Assembly: GCA_963920665.1 (NCBI GenBank)
Contig: OY987272.1
Coordinates: 7,197,001-7,261,000, forward strand
DNA from: Straminergon stramineum
Lineage: Eukaryota > Streptophyta > Bryopsida > Hypnales > Calliergonaceae
Length of the DNA: 64,000 nt
Direction: 5' to 3'
Shown: positions 49,441 to 62,096 of the stretch, piece after piece
How positions within the stretch are numbered: the first letter of the stretch is position 1
Layout of the letters: every line of letters starts with the position of its first letter
Made by a program: the position numbers and the translations under genes
The notes under the pieces: generated by a model
Told to the model about the DNA's origin: nothing
What the model saw: only the letters and a program-made list of their open reading frames with translations
The model's database searches: none

Positions 49441-49661
49441 TATGTTGATTCATTTTCAATTGTTGGTTGTTTTTAGTTTTCAATGAATCAAGAGGTCAAC
49501 CACAGTTTATGACATAGACAAAATAAGTGATTTGAGACATACTTAGTGCAATCATAGTGTAGTCATAGTACAATTACAAAGACATAGTGCGTAGTATCAT
49601 GACGTAGTCACAATGCAATTATAAAAACAATTACTTTGGTTACTTGTCTCACTCATGTTAT

Positions 49662-50393
49662 CACTATTAGAAAGTTGTGACCAAAATAATAGATTTCTGT
49701 TGTTTGGGGCACTGGTAATGACAACTTCATCAATTTCACAAATTTTTGTAAAAATGTCCAAATTTTTTTGTTGTTTTATGCACTTCATATTTTTTTGGAA
49801 CCAAATCAATGGAACTTCAATAAATTGTATAATTAATAATTAGTTATCTATACGACTATATATGCACATGTGAATTCAAGCATAGTGTATTGGTTGAAGA
49901 ATGTGGCTTGTTCATGACCTGGCAATTGCAATCATTGTTGACGTCATTACTAACATGGCATTCCATTTTCCTAACCTGGCAGTTGCAGTCATTGTTGACA
50001 TAGCAACAATCATGTCATTAAATGACTAAAATAAAAAACAAATTTCAATTAGATTTTTGTTGATTTTGTCCAAAACAAGTCCAAAACAATGCTTCCAAAA
50101 TGATCCTGACTTGGCAATTCCAATCATTGCTAACATGGCATTCCATTTTCCTAACCTGGCAATTGTAGTCATTGTTGACGTCATTGCTAACATGGCATTC
50201 AATTTTCTTAACCTGGTAGTTGCAGTCATTGTTGATGTAACAACAATCATGTCATTAAATGACTAAAATAAAAAAACAAATTTCAATTAGATTTTTGTTG
50301 ATTTTGTCCAAAACAATGCTTCCAAAATGACTAAAATAAACAACAAATTTCAATTAGATTTTTGTTGATTCGGTTGCTATGTTTCTAGTAGTA
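49662..50393. mobile_element. CACTA-type non-autonomous element (CACTACTAGAAAG family) with internal duplication
   Basis: Starts CACTATTAGAAAGTTGTGACC and ends TTGCTATGTTTCTAGTAGTA (last base mutated). Shares ends and interior with 44062-44938. A block starting ACCTGG(C/T)AGTTGCAGTC recurs at 49974 and 50211, an internal duplication of 237 bp. No clear target duplication. Confidence 0.75.
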
Positions 50394-50640
50394 TTACAAT
50401 AACAAACAATTGTTTTGTAGTTATGATTCAAAAACAACTATATTGAAATCTTCTTACTTCTTAATTCTATATTTACAACTACAAAATAACTAATCAATGT
50501 CAATAGTATTCATTTATACAATCATTGGGTAACCAACATATGACTTAGCAAATGATTGAAATTGATTAGACAATGACTATAAATGATTAGAATTGATGCC
50601 ATTTCAACTAAGCGATTGTCCGTAATTTTTGTATGTCATG

Positions 50641-50829
50641 TCAACAACCACGTTGGATAGCAGTTGCCACATTAGCAATACATAATTATCAATTACATTC
50701 AACTCAATATATATGTAAGCAACCACATTGAACAACGTTTGCCACATCAGCAATGCCTAGTCACCAATTACATCCACCTCAATAGATACATTGTGCGTTG
50801 CAATCCACATTAGCCAAGCCTAGTCATTT
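50641..50829. repeat. ~75-bp degenerate direct repeats
   Basis: The phrase TTGCCACATTAGCAAT recurs at 50664 and 50739 and more loosely near 50800, each followed by CAATTACATCCA-like sequence. Immediately left of the next CACTA element. Confidence 0.5.
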
Positions 50830-51820
50830 CACTAGAAGAAAATTGTATCTGCCACAACCAACTGAAATGCAACTATATGTCCTATGCAACTGCCCTACAA
50901 CTACAACCCTCTATATTTGCACCAAATTTGATATATACATTACTGTAGTTGCAAAGTAGTTGTAGATTGAAGTTTCAAGTTGCATGTAGTTGTAAAGTAG
51001 TTGTAGATTGAAGTTTTGGGTTAGAAGAATGTAACAACAGAATTACTGTGATTTATTCTACATCCAATATTCATCACAATTGTCGATGTGGATAACTTTA
51101 CGTTCTATAAAGTTTAGTGTGTCAAACTACAATTGCATATAATCTGAATTTGACTTGATTGCAACTACACTGCAACTAAAATGCAACTAGATTGCGACTA
51201 GAATGCAACTAGAGAACAACTAGAATGCAACTAAAATAAGACTAAAAAATAAATAGAATCAAGTTTTATATTAATTGTCCCATATCAATTGTCAAGAGTA
51301 CCATTAGATTGAACACATAAGAATTGTAAGTTATATCATGTTTACGTAATGAAGTTTGATAATAGACTTTGTAGATTTCTACAACTTGTAGATATCTACA
51401 AATGTTTAAAGTATAAGAAATTTTAAAACTTATGAAATTTAAAGTTTCATAAACTAGTGAAATCTATTCAATATTTGAATTTGATCATCTAAAAAAAGCT
51501 AAATGTGAAGTTGCAAATGAGTTACAAACAAGTTGTAAATGAGTTGCAAACTAGTTGCAAATGAATTGCAAATAAGTCACAAACTAGTTGCAAATGAGTT
51601 GCACAAAAATACTTTCCATGTTAGAAGAGTTCATCGATGAAGTTCCACGTAGGCTGTCCAAAAAAACCCAATCTTGTCAACTTTTGCAACTACATTGCAA
51701 CTGGTGCAACTTGTCCACTACAACTGCAAGCTCCAAATTGTCACCCAATTGCAAATGTCCGGTGCAACTACAAAACTAGTTGCTAATTGTAGTTGCAAAA
51801 CTCCTGATTTTCTTCTAGTG
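50830..51820. mobile_element. CACTA-type element with dense GTTGCAA subterminal repeats
   Basis: Starts CACTAGAAGAAAATTG and ends TGATTTTCTTCTAGTG, flanked by the direct repeat TTT (50827-50829 and 51821-51823). The interior has arrays of GCAACTA (51165-51235) and of AGTTGCAAA (51510-51605), in opposite orientations toward the two ends, like the transposase-binding subterminal repeats of En/Spm elements. No transposase. ORFs 51588-51779 and 51674-51856 come from the repeats. Confidence 0.88.
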
Positions 51821-53302
51821 TTTAGAGTGGCCAATGTAGCACCCCATCAGTATTAAAGGCTAATGAACTTCCACATTAACAAACGAATGAGAAATAAATC
51901 ATTACAAATAAATGATTTATACAAAATGACTTAAATCCTAAAATCAAGCTCTAGGCATTTTCTAGTCATAAGTGTCCTAAATGACTAGTTTTGTAGTAAT
52001 TATTGCTAGTCATGGATAGCCCTTTTTCAACTAGTGTTTGGCTTACAATTGCACAACAAATATTTAGGAAGAAACTATAAATTGTTATAAGAAACTACAA
52101 GATAACAAGCTTTGAGACTCAACTTTAGGTTTGCTATGCTATAGGCAACAACCTTATGATTGATGCCAATATGTCATGGAGTTCAAGCTCTCTTTCAATT
52201 GTCAATATCCAATGTGTGCAAGATGCCGATATCATAGCATGACTTGGCCTTTGTCTTGTTTGTGTCTTCAAAAAAATACTTACTTCATTCAAAGTGGTTC
52301 ATTTACATTTATATAATTTAAAGATGGTTTTGATTTTGTAATCATGAAAATGTTTCACAAATTGTCATATTTACAAAGAACAAAATATCATGTCTTTTCA
52401 AATTTAATAAGATCATTGAAGTGGAAGTGGGTAATGGAGTATAATTTTGTTTAATATGCATGCATGGAAGTGGGCTCTATGTAATGTATTTTAATTGTAT
52501 TAGAAATGGTTCAAGGTAGCGGTTCATTTATTTACTTTTGATGATTGGCTGAACTCATTTGAACATATATAGAATGTCATTGAACCACAACAAACTACAA
52601 TCACTAAATGCTCAAGGTCTCATAAATTCTCTCTTTCTAATTACCAATATATTCTTCTATTTTTTTAATATACTAGTCACATTGGCCACAAATGTAAAAC
52701 CCTTTCAACATTGGCACTTTATTGGTGAAGTTTTTGACATATCTCTCACTCATTTTCCACAAATTTCACTTTTGGTTTCTTAAACTTTTATAAAAAATCG
52801 AGTTTAACATTAAATAATAAATAAAAACATCAAGTCATAATACAATAGTCTGTAAAGAATGGAACAAGTGGACTAACAATACGACCTTTGAGGCCTTATG
52901 TGACAAAACAAGAAGAATGAAGAATACTTGTTCTTATGGAGAAAGGAGAGCATTGTAGCTACTAGTCAGGAAGATTATAATGCCAAGCCTTAACACTAAC
53001 CTTCCATTTCTTTGACCTTGATATAGATTAGTGGTATTCTATTCCTTCAATCCAAATTCTAAAGATCAGGGTTGCAATTGCAAAGTAGTAATGTATCAAT
53101 GGTTCCTAAGTATGGACAATGGCCTTATTTGTAGAGCAATCCCCTCCCAAGGCACGAAGGGAGAACTTTAAGTCTCTACCTCTTGGATCCAGTTGTGAAG
53201 GGACTACCATTTCCAAATCTAATCTTTCCTCCACCTCATTATGGTGACATAGACTAAGACATAGACCCTTCTTTGGTGATCATAGTGGATTAGATGACCC
53301 CA
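51821..53302. other. Intergenic sequence, no gene seen
   Basis: No repeat ends or coding sequence recognised. Confidence 0.45.
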
Positions 53303-53495
53303 CAACTAGAAGAAACCTACGTTTTTGGTGACATGCCGTGATTTTTTGTAACATATTTTTTTTGATGTCCAATGCAACAAGCCCATGTTTTCATGTTAAG
53401 AAAAACATCAATGTGGGCTTGTTGCATTGTACCTCAAAAAAACTTTGTTCCAAAAAATCAAGGCACGTCACCAAAAACATGGGTTTCCTATAGTG
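53303..53495. mobile_element. Foldback MITE, CACTA-like ends
   Basis: The left end CAACTAGAAGAAACC and right end GGTTTCCTATAGTG are roughly inverted. The arms pair well inside: TTTTTGGTGAC with GTCACCAAAAA, and CAATGCAACAAGCCCA with TGGGCTTGTTGCATTG. About 193 bp. The outer ends and target duplication are decayed. Confidence 0.65.
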
Positions 53496-53815
53496 TACAA
53501 CTACAAAGTCTTCTTCTTCAATATGTTGAAAGATATGTCATTAGTGTATGTGCATGAATAAGGTATTCAAGAATGGTGAATAGTAGGAAGGCTACCACAT
53601 CCTATAGATGATGCAATTGCCTTTCAAAACACTCTATTCGCAATCCAAATCAAAGATGCAAAGGAATTTTTTTCCTTCTTCCCAAATGAGCAAAATTGCT
53701 ATCTCCTTCAATATTCCATAGATATTTATCATAACACATTCTAATTTTTTTGATAAATTTGTTACATCTTGCTATATTTGGCAAAAAAATAGCAACTTAT
53801 TGTACTTATTATATA

Positions 53816-54091
53816 CACTACTAGAATTCACATTCCATTTAAAACTGCTTAGCAACATGTTGATAACAATCCTTTGCAATTCCCAAGTTGACTTTCAATG
53901 CTTCTACTAAACATTGTCTAAAATGAACAACGTTTAGGACCATGTTTGCTAAAAAATGTTGCATGCTTGCTTAAGCATGGTCCAAAATTTGCATGCTTAC
54001 TAAAAAAGTTTGTTCAAGTATACATGTACGCAAATGATGCATCATGTCACTTAAAAACATTTCTCACTAAAGCCTTCCAATTCTAGTATTG
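53816..54091. mobile_element. Probable small CACTA-type element
   Basis: Starts CACTACTAGAATTC and ends CAATTCTAGTATTG; flanking triplets ATA and ACA differ by one base. The interior repeats GCATGCTTNCT and its complement. The ends are short, so confidence is limited. Confidence 0.5.
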
Positions 54092-55084
54092 ACAACTTGC
54101 TACATTCTCCTAACCTATAATATAATCATTCTGAAAACCCCCCTCTTCAACTCATATGATCAATTAAATTGGTTTATCACTAAGCATGTAAGTGCTTTAT
54201 TTGAACACCTTTTCCAACTTTGCCTCTTCCACTATAAGGCAAAAGCAGACTCTTTTGCCAAGATTTGGCAAATGAATTTCCAAAGGAGACTAAGTTCTAG
54301 ATTTCAAGCTTCTTTGTCCACCACAACCGCTTGTTCGTCCTTGTGATAACATGACTTCCTAGATCCATTCTTATTTTTGACTCCAAAGAGTCAAGGATGA
54401 ATCCGAGCTTTAGCCTTTTTCTAACTTGTCAAGATGAGTAGCATTGTCTTGTCTAACAAAAAATTGGTTCTCAGCATTGTGTTGGATGTTTGACATCACA
54501 TGTCATATTAGAGAAGTGTAATGTTAGCACGCCTTTTGTCAAAACCATATCCTCTCCCCCCAAAAGAATTTAGTAAACTAGAAGGCCTAAATGGCATAGG
54601 ATGATTTAGCAATATGATTAGAAGCGTTTATTTTTTTAAAATGGAAAAAAAATTGATTTACAAATGATTGGGAGCTTTGCCATATCATAAATCTGACGTA
54701 GTGATGACTTTGCCACATTAGATAATATTATTGAATTAATTTTTTTATTTTCAAAACAACTTCATTTTTTTAATATTCTGACAGCAATGCACAACAACTC
54801 TAAAATGACCCTCATATGGCCTAATTTCTCCTCTAATGGGGTGGGTGAAGGGGCAACCACAAGTAAATGAAGAGACAACAATGATAAAAGGATATAAGGA
54901 TGACCATAGGTCACTAAGGAGATGACCACAAGTAAAAATGCAATTATAGGTGAAGGTGCAAATGTGTGAAGAAAAAAATCCAATCTTCTTCAAATCTAGA
55001 CTCCTTTGAAAGGCAAAAACTCTAAAAACTAGGTAAGAACATGGATCTTTGCAAATTGCAAAGAATATAAAAGGAAGTACTTAT
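54092..55084. other. Intergenic sequence, no gene seen
   Basis: No repeat ends recognised. The overlapping minus-strand ORFs near 54751-54993 use different frames of the same simple sequence and are not supported. Confidence 0.45.
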
Positions 55085-56018
55085 TTAACCCCTAAAGGAC
55101 CAAGGCCTTTTTTCTGCAAAAAAACACTCAAAACTGCCATTTTTAGAGTAAAGAGTAAAAAATTTTGAAAATTGTATTTTTTGCACATCTAACTGAAGGA
55201 TCTTACACCTAACTAGTATGATAATGTGTGGAAAAAATTTCAGAAATTTTGACCACATAGATTGCAGGATATCTTCGTTTAAAGTGAAGAAAACAAGTTT
55301 TTCCACATATTGTGGGACTAGGTTATTTGACTTTGAACCTTCTTAACTTTAATTTTTTGCACTACAGATTTTTGAGCTTGAAATATTTATGGTGGAGAAT
55401 TGAGTTGAGGGTCTAGGAAAAAAATGAAAATAAAAAAAAAATTAATTTTGATTCTTTAAAAAATTGTTAAGTAGAAGTAGGTACAAGATAGTAGGAAAAT
55501 CTAAATTATTAATATCTTTAATATGGAATTAAAATGCACTAATCCCAATGGTGAGATTGTTCTAGAAGGTAAATGAAACGATATGGACCTTTTTTTTTTG
55601 AAAAATTGTAAAAATTGCATTCAGAAATGAATCCTACAAGTTATTTTTTTAGGAAGATGCTCTAAGTGCCTGAAAAACAAGATTGTCTATAATTTTCTCA
55701 TAACAAATCCAAACAGAATGAATAAAAGCTTTCCGTGTAGACAAAAATACAATCTATAAGGAAGAAAAATAAAAAATAAAAAAAAATTCAGATTTTTGAA
55801 ACTTTTTTTTGCTGCCCCCTCTCCCCTATTTTGAGCTTATTTGGGCATAACTTTTGTTCCCGGGAACCAAATGAAAAAAAAATTATATTCCCACAAAGCT
55901 AATCAGTTTTTCTATCTTCATAAAAAGTTTCAAAAAAGCAGGACAGAAATTGAGACCGTAGGTACCTGCCCGAAATCTCATTTGTCCCCCGAAGGGACAA
56001 TGGTCCTTTAGGGGTTAA
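55085..56018 (+). mobile_element. TTAA-flanked element (family 1), well preserved
   Basis: TTAA-CCCCTAAAGGACCAAGGCC on the left and GGACAATGGTCCTTTAGGGG-TTAA on the right, 934 bp. Very similar to 21232-22164 from end to end. No sequence beyond TTAA is duplicated in the flanks (TTAT upstream, ATCC downstream), which supports TTAA itself as the target duplication. Confidence 0.85.
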
Positions 56019-58680
56019 ATCCTTGTCTTATATTTTTTATTTTTTATATCAATGAGACAAATAATACATTATTACAAAATATCTTTGAGAATTACAAAAT
56101 ATAAAATGTGAAGTTCTTATTTAAATCTTCACTTTTATTTTTTATTTTAAAAATCAACATGAAAAATCAACCATAATTAGGAAGTGTATTGGAAAAGTTT
56201 TAACTTAATTTTCTACCCTTTATTTTTAATTTTTAAATCAACATGACAAATAATATTTGATAAGAATGAGTCATTGAAAATAACAAAAAACAAATGATGA
56301 ATTTCTAATTCAAATCTCTACCAATTAGTTTTTATTTATAGAATCAAATTGACAAATAATTCATGACTAAAAGGAGTCTAGGAAAATTGCATGAAATAGA
56401 TAGGAAATTTCTTATTTAAATATCCACCTTTTATTTCTTTTATTCTTAAATCAATGTAATAAATAATATATGAAAATGATAATTCTTTGTGAATTACAAA
56501 ATATAATTGAATGCGCTCTTATTTCAATCTCCTCTAAGTATATTTTATTTTAAAATCAAAGTGATAAATAATACATGAATAGGATTATTTATTGAAATCT
56601 GCAAAAAATATATAGGAATTTTTTTAATTAAATCTCCACCCATTATTTTAAAATTTTAAAATGAATATGACAAGTTATTCAAAATTAATAGGATTCTCTA
56701 AGAATAGCAAAAATACATGGTGAAGTTCTTAATTCATTTGTCAATTATTTTTATTTTTAAATCAATGTGACTAATAATACATGAATAGGATGATTCTATG
56801 AAGACATCAAAAAATGAATGGTGGAGGTCTTACTTAAGACTTCCATCCATTATTTTTTATTTATAAAATCAAATTGACAAATAATTCATCATTAAGAGGA
56901 ATTTTGGAAAATTGTCAAAAATAAATTAAAAACTCTTGTTTAAATTGCCACCATTTATTTTTATTATTAGATGAATGTGACATATAATGTATGAGTATAA
57001 TGATTCTTTAAGAATTACAAAATGTAAATAAATAAGTTCCTACTTCAATCTCCATCTTTCAAATTTTTATTTTCAAAATCAACATGACAAGTAATTCATG
57101 ATTAGAAAGGCTCTTTGAAAATTGCAAAAAGGAAAAAGAAAGGTTTTTACTTAAATCATCATTATTTATTTTGTATTTACAAAATCAAAGTGACAAGAAA
57201 TTAATGATTAAGAGGAGCCTTGAAGAATTGCAAAAAATAAGTAAAAATTTCTTTGATAAATGTGCATCCTTTTTGTTTCATTTTTATAGTCAAAATGACA
57301 AATTGTTTATTATTAGGATGAATCTTGGAAGATTAAAATAAAGAAATAGGAAAGTTGTTAAATCTCCATTCTTTATCTTTTATCTAAATTACCAATATAA
57401 AAATAATTTATGATAATGAAGGCTTTTAGAGAATTGTCATTTAAAAAAAAATTAAATCAATGTGATAATTTACTTATGAATCATAATTATGAGGACTCTT
57501 TGAAAATTGCAAATACTGAAAGAAAGTCTTACTTAAATTTCCACCATCTTCTTTTTCTTTTTAAATCTACTTTACAAATGATTCATTAGAAGAATGATTC
57601 TTTGAGAATTACAAGACTAAAATGGATAAGCTCTCACTTAAATATCCACCGTAAATTTTAAAATTTTAAAGTTAATATGTCAAATGATTCCTAATTGGGA
57701 CAACTTTTTCAAAATTGCCAAAAAATATTTATTTTCAGATCAACACAACAAATAATTCAAAGTTAGGAGGAATATTTTAAATTTTAAAATTAAAATTAAA
57801 TCAATACCCTCTTCCTTAAATTTCTATCCTTTACTTTTATTCTATAAATAAAATGACAAAAATTCATGATTATGAGGAATTTTAGAGAATTTCAAGAAAT
57901 AAATAGGAAAATTCTTCCTTAAATTTCTACCTTTTATTTTTAATTATTAAATCAACTTGACAAATGATACTTCGATAGGATGATTCTTTGAGAATTTCAA
58001 AAAATAAATGGGGAAGCTCTTACTTAAATCTCCACACTTTTTATACTTATAAAATTAAAGAAAACAATAATTCATGATTACATGGAGTCTTAAAATTGAA
58101 AAAAAAAATTGCACTTAAATGTCTCCTCTTTGTGTTTTCTTATTAAAATTATTGTGTCAAATAATATATGGATAGCATAATTCATTGAGAATTACAAAAT
58201 AAATAGATATGATCTTATTTCAATCTCTATCTATTATTTTTTATTTTTAAATCAATGTGACAATTAATACACGAGTAGAATGGTTCTTTGAAAATTGCAA
58301 AAAACAAAATGGTTAGGTCTTAATTCAAATCTCCACCCTTTATTTTTAATTTTAAAAATCAACGAGGACAAATAATTTATGATGAGTAGGACAAGGAAAG
58401 AATTGAAAAACTGAAAAGGGAAAGTTCTTAGCTAAATCACCACTCTTATTTTTTATTTATACATTCAAAGTAACAAATCATTCATGACTAGGGAGAGTCT
58501 TAGAGAGCTCTAAAGAATAAATATAAAATTTTTTAAAGTAAATTTCTAGTCTATAATTTAATTTTATAAAATTTACATGACGAACAATACATGAGTTGGA
58601 TGATTATTTGAGAATTGAAAAATAAATAAATGGGTGAGTTCTTACTTAAATCTCTATCTATTATTTATGAAAGAGATTGG
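56019..58680. repeat. Degenerate tandem satellite, period about 105 bp, roughly 25 units
   Basis: A unit containing AAATCAA(T/C)(G/A)TGACAAATAAT, TTCATGATTA or ACATGAATAGG, TTGAGAATT, ACTTAAATCTCCACC and TTATTTTT recurs throughout. The AATCAA..TGA phrase starts near 56237, 56342, 56449, 56554, 56660, 56760, 56868, 56970, 57078, 57183 and 57290 (spacing 100-108). Divergence between units is high. Two variants, one with TTCATGATTAAGAGG and one with ACATGAATAGGATGATTC, tend to alternate. No gene. Confidence 0.85.
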
Positions 58681-59112
58681 CCTTTTCATCTACTTTAGGT
58701 TGCTCCTTCTATCATTGCTATCCACATAATTAGCCCACCTTCTAATCTACATGCATTTCTTGAGGGAGAAAAAATATCTCTTCAAGGAGATTGACCTTTT
58801 CTTTTACCTTCAATAATTTCATTGCATGCACCCCCTTCACAGAAAAAAATGTCCTTCAATTCAAAGGCCATTGTCTTCTTCTACTATCCTTGATTGACCC
58901 ACCACCCATAGTCCCCCCATATGCATGTGCCTATTGAGGGAAAAAATGTCCTTCTAAGGTCATTACACTTTTCCACTATTCGCAATCACTCTACCACTTG
59001 TAGTGGCCCCATATGCATGCACCCCTTGAAAGAAAAAAATATCCTTCTAAGGACATTGTGCTTTTTCTATTATCCATAGTCGCTCTACCACATTGGTAGC
59101 CCCATAGTTAGA
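58681..59112. repeat. Second tandem repeat array, about 75-98 bp period
   Basis: Four or so units of a phrase containing GCATG(C/T)..C..TTGA(G/A)GGA, GAAAAAAATGTCCTTC, AAGG.CATT and CTTTTCTACTAT. GAAAAAATG-like anchors lie near 58768, 58842, 58940 and 59032. Unlike the adjoining satellite in sequence and less AT-rich. Confidence 0.65.
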
Positions 59113-61178
59113 GACATACTTCAAAGGACATACTTAAAATTATATTACATTTTTTAAATATTATAATTATTGCAAATCAACATTTTCTAACTATTTTTTG
59201 CAAATAGTATAAATAACAAAAAAGTGGATTTGGAAGACATTACTTGTAAATATCTATACAAATATTTTTGCTTTTCAAGTTAATTTACGTAGCACTATAA
59301 ACCATATGACACTAAATGCAAATTTTCGTGAAGTAATTAAATTCTTGAGAATTCTAAATAAATAGGCCAAAAAAAAATCTTTCATCGAAACAACAAACAA
59401 TCAAACAAACAAATGATTTGTCACTTTAATGACAAACCAAAGTCACTTCTATGAAAAATATAGTTTTTCATATTTAGGATATTTTATGGATTAATTTCAT
59501 CTTTCAATATCTATCTATGTTTGGCCAAAATTAGTCACTTTCATATTTGTTGTTGCCGAAAGAGCTTATAATATTTTCTTTTTTTTGTCTCGAGTTCTTT
59601 GAATGGCGTTTTTTCCTACAAATTTAGATCGTACTTCCAATGGACCTCAATTGTATTAAACACAATAAAATAAATGCCATTTATAATATTTGTGATGGTA
59701 ATTTTTTGCAAAATAATAATTTACTATTGAGCAAGCTGTTGCAATTTTTGTAAATTTGGAGTTTTGAATCATTCTTTGAAGCCTCGTTAGATGAAATTTG
59801 AGGGCAAGAAGAGGCCTTGAGTTATTTTGAGTTCCTAAGTTGTGGGAACTTCCCACATCAACATTATGACATGGCATAGTCATTGCCACACTAGAAAAAT
59901 AATATTATTTAAAATTTTAATTATTTTTTAATTATTTTTTAAAATTATTTTTAATTCAGTTATAATATTATTAGTAATTTTTAGAAATTTTTTACAAAAA
60001 TTTGGAAATTCAGCCCACTATGGGTTGGTTCCCAATTTTTGGCAGCACAGTGAACAATGCATGGAACAACCCTAAAACGGGCTCTTGAAGCCCTCAATTA
60101 TCCTCTAATGATATTGAGATTTTGACCCTCAAATTGGAATCTTGGTCCATCTATAAGGAATATACAAATTGGTAAATAATTCTTTTAAATAGTGGATTTT
60201 CATTCTCTTTCATGTACAAATAGCACATTAGTTCATGTTATGAACATTATAGAAAATTAACCTTAGAGATTAAAATGGAGCTCTAGTAGTCTTTAGAGGT
60301 GGCAAAAATAATTTTTGGTTTATCATCTACAATTTTCAATTAATTTCTAAAAATAGAAAAAAATGACAAATCAAAATTTTGGAGAAATCTAGCAATATGG
60401 TGGTAGCATTTTGAAAGAAGATAATACTTAATTAGATACTTAACTACTACACAAAGAATTTTTTGGGAAATGAAGGGTTGCAATTCTTGTAAGTACATGG
60501 TAGAACTACTTGTAGCTTGCTCAAATCTAAAACTATGTTTTAGCATTAATTCATTAATTTTTTTTTCAAAAGTCCATAATTATGAATCTTGAATCAAATT
60601 GCGTAGTAAATTATAAATGAATTGTGAAATAAACCAAATAAATGGAGAATTGTTTTTTATCCTTTCCATTGATGGAATTGTGTTTATAAAGGTATTACAA
60701 TTAGTTATAGACTTTGAAAATAGACTTAAAAAAATTGTATTTCCATATTGATGTTCTAAGTGTTGAATCGACAATAGCAATTGCTCCTTATTGATAGGAT
60801 GTGAAGTAAACTAGTTATAGACCATTTAGAACATATACCAAAAAATAAATCCATCGACTACATTCAACTGTATATAGAAAAGTTATTATAAATGACTGAA
60901 AGCCTCATAAGTTGACTTTGTTTTTAGTTTAAGTATTATCACTCATACTTGTTCTTTGGCTTGATATTGGGAATGAGACTATGAAACTTGTAAAACATAT
61001 CAACCTCTGCTATAAGGGATTGGAGTCATTTTCCCTCTATTAAAACATAAAAGAACTAACATATTTCTATGTGACTACATTATATTGCATATGTTGAATC
61101 AATTAGCTCAATATATCAAAAGATTCTATACTTTAATTTATGCAAAAATCAAGTTATATTTGTATAACTTTGTTTTGT
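59113..61178. other. AT-rich intergenic sequence, no gene supported
   Basis: Minus-strand ORFs 59656-59889, 60340-60546 and 60580-60780 have no identifiable domain. Nothing else recognised. Confidence 0.45.
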
Positions 61179-62096
61179 TTAACCCCTAAAAGACCATTGT
61201 CCCTTCAGGGGACAAATGAGATTTTGGGTAGGTACCTACAGTCTCAATTTTTGTCTTGATTATTTGAAACTTTTTATGAAGATAGAAAAAATCATTATCT
61301 TCGTGGGAATAGAATTATTTTTTCATTTGGTGCCTGGTAGCAAAAGTTATACCCAAATAAGCTCAAAATAGGGGAGAGGGGCAATAAAAAAAAGTTTCGA
61401 AAATTTGAATTTTTTAAATTTTTTTCCCTTATAGATTATATTTTTGTCTACATGGAAAGCTTTGATTCATTCCATTTGGATTTGTTATGAGAAAGTTATA
61501 GACAGTCTTGTTTTTCAGGCAATTAGAGCATCTTCCTAAAAGAATAACTTGTAGGATTCATTTTTGAATGCAATTTTTACAATTTTTAGAAAAAAAAAGG
61601 TCCATATGGTTTTGTTTGTTTTCTAGAACAATCTCACCATTGGGATTAGTGCATTTTAATTCCATCTTAGAGATATTAAGATGGTAGATTTTCCTTCTAT
61701 CTTGTACCTAATTCTATTTAATAATTCTTTAAAGAATAAAAATTAAATTTTTTTGTATTTTTTTCCTAGACTCTCAATTCAATTCTTCACCATAAAGATT
61801 TAAAGCTCAAAACTCTGTAGTGCAAAAAATTAAGTTAAGAAGGTTCAAAGTCAAATAACCTAGTTGAGCAACGTGTGGAAAATTTGTTTTCTTCACTTTA
61901 AACATAGATATCTTGCAATTTGTGCGGTCAAAATTTCTGAAATTTTTTCCACACATTTTCATACTAGTTAGGTGTAAGATATTACGGTTAGATGTACAAA
62001 AACTAAAATTTTCAATTCTTTTTACTCTTTGCTCTAAAAATGGCAATTTTGAGTGTTTTTTTTGCAAAGAAAAGGCCTTAGTCCTTTAGGGGTTAA
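61179..62096 (-). mobile_element. TTAA-flanked element (family 1), reverse orientation
   Basis: TTAA-CCCCTAAAAGACCATTGTCCC on the left and GGCCTTAGTCCTTTAGGGG-TTAA on the right, 918 bp. Matches the copies at 21232 and 55085 in reverse throughout. Includes the TTGTCCCTTCAGGGGACAA hairpin at the left end. The minus ORF 61807-62067 is inside the repeat. Confidence 0.85.

Noticed and set aside
54751..54993. Two overlapping minus-strand ORFs
   Set aside because: Two frames of the same simple-composition sequence; neither resembles a protein.
56019..58680. CRISPR-like array
   Set aside because: The ~105-bp period has no short conserved repeat with unique spacers; all parts of the unit diverge alike.
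59889..59905. CACTAGAAAAATAATA as a CACTA element start
   Set aside because: No inverted partner end was found downstream or upstream.
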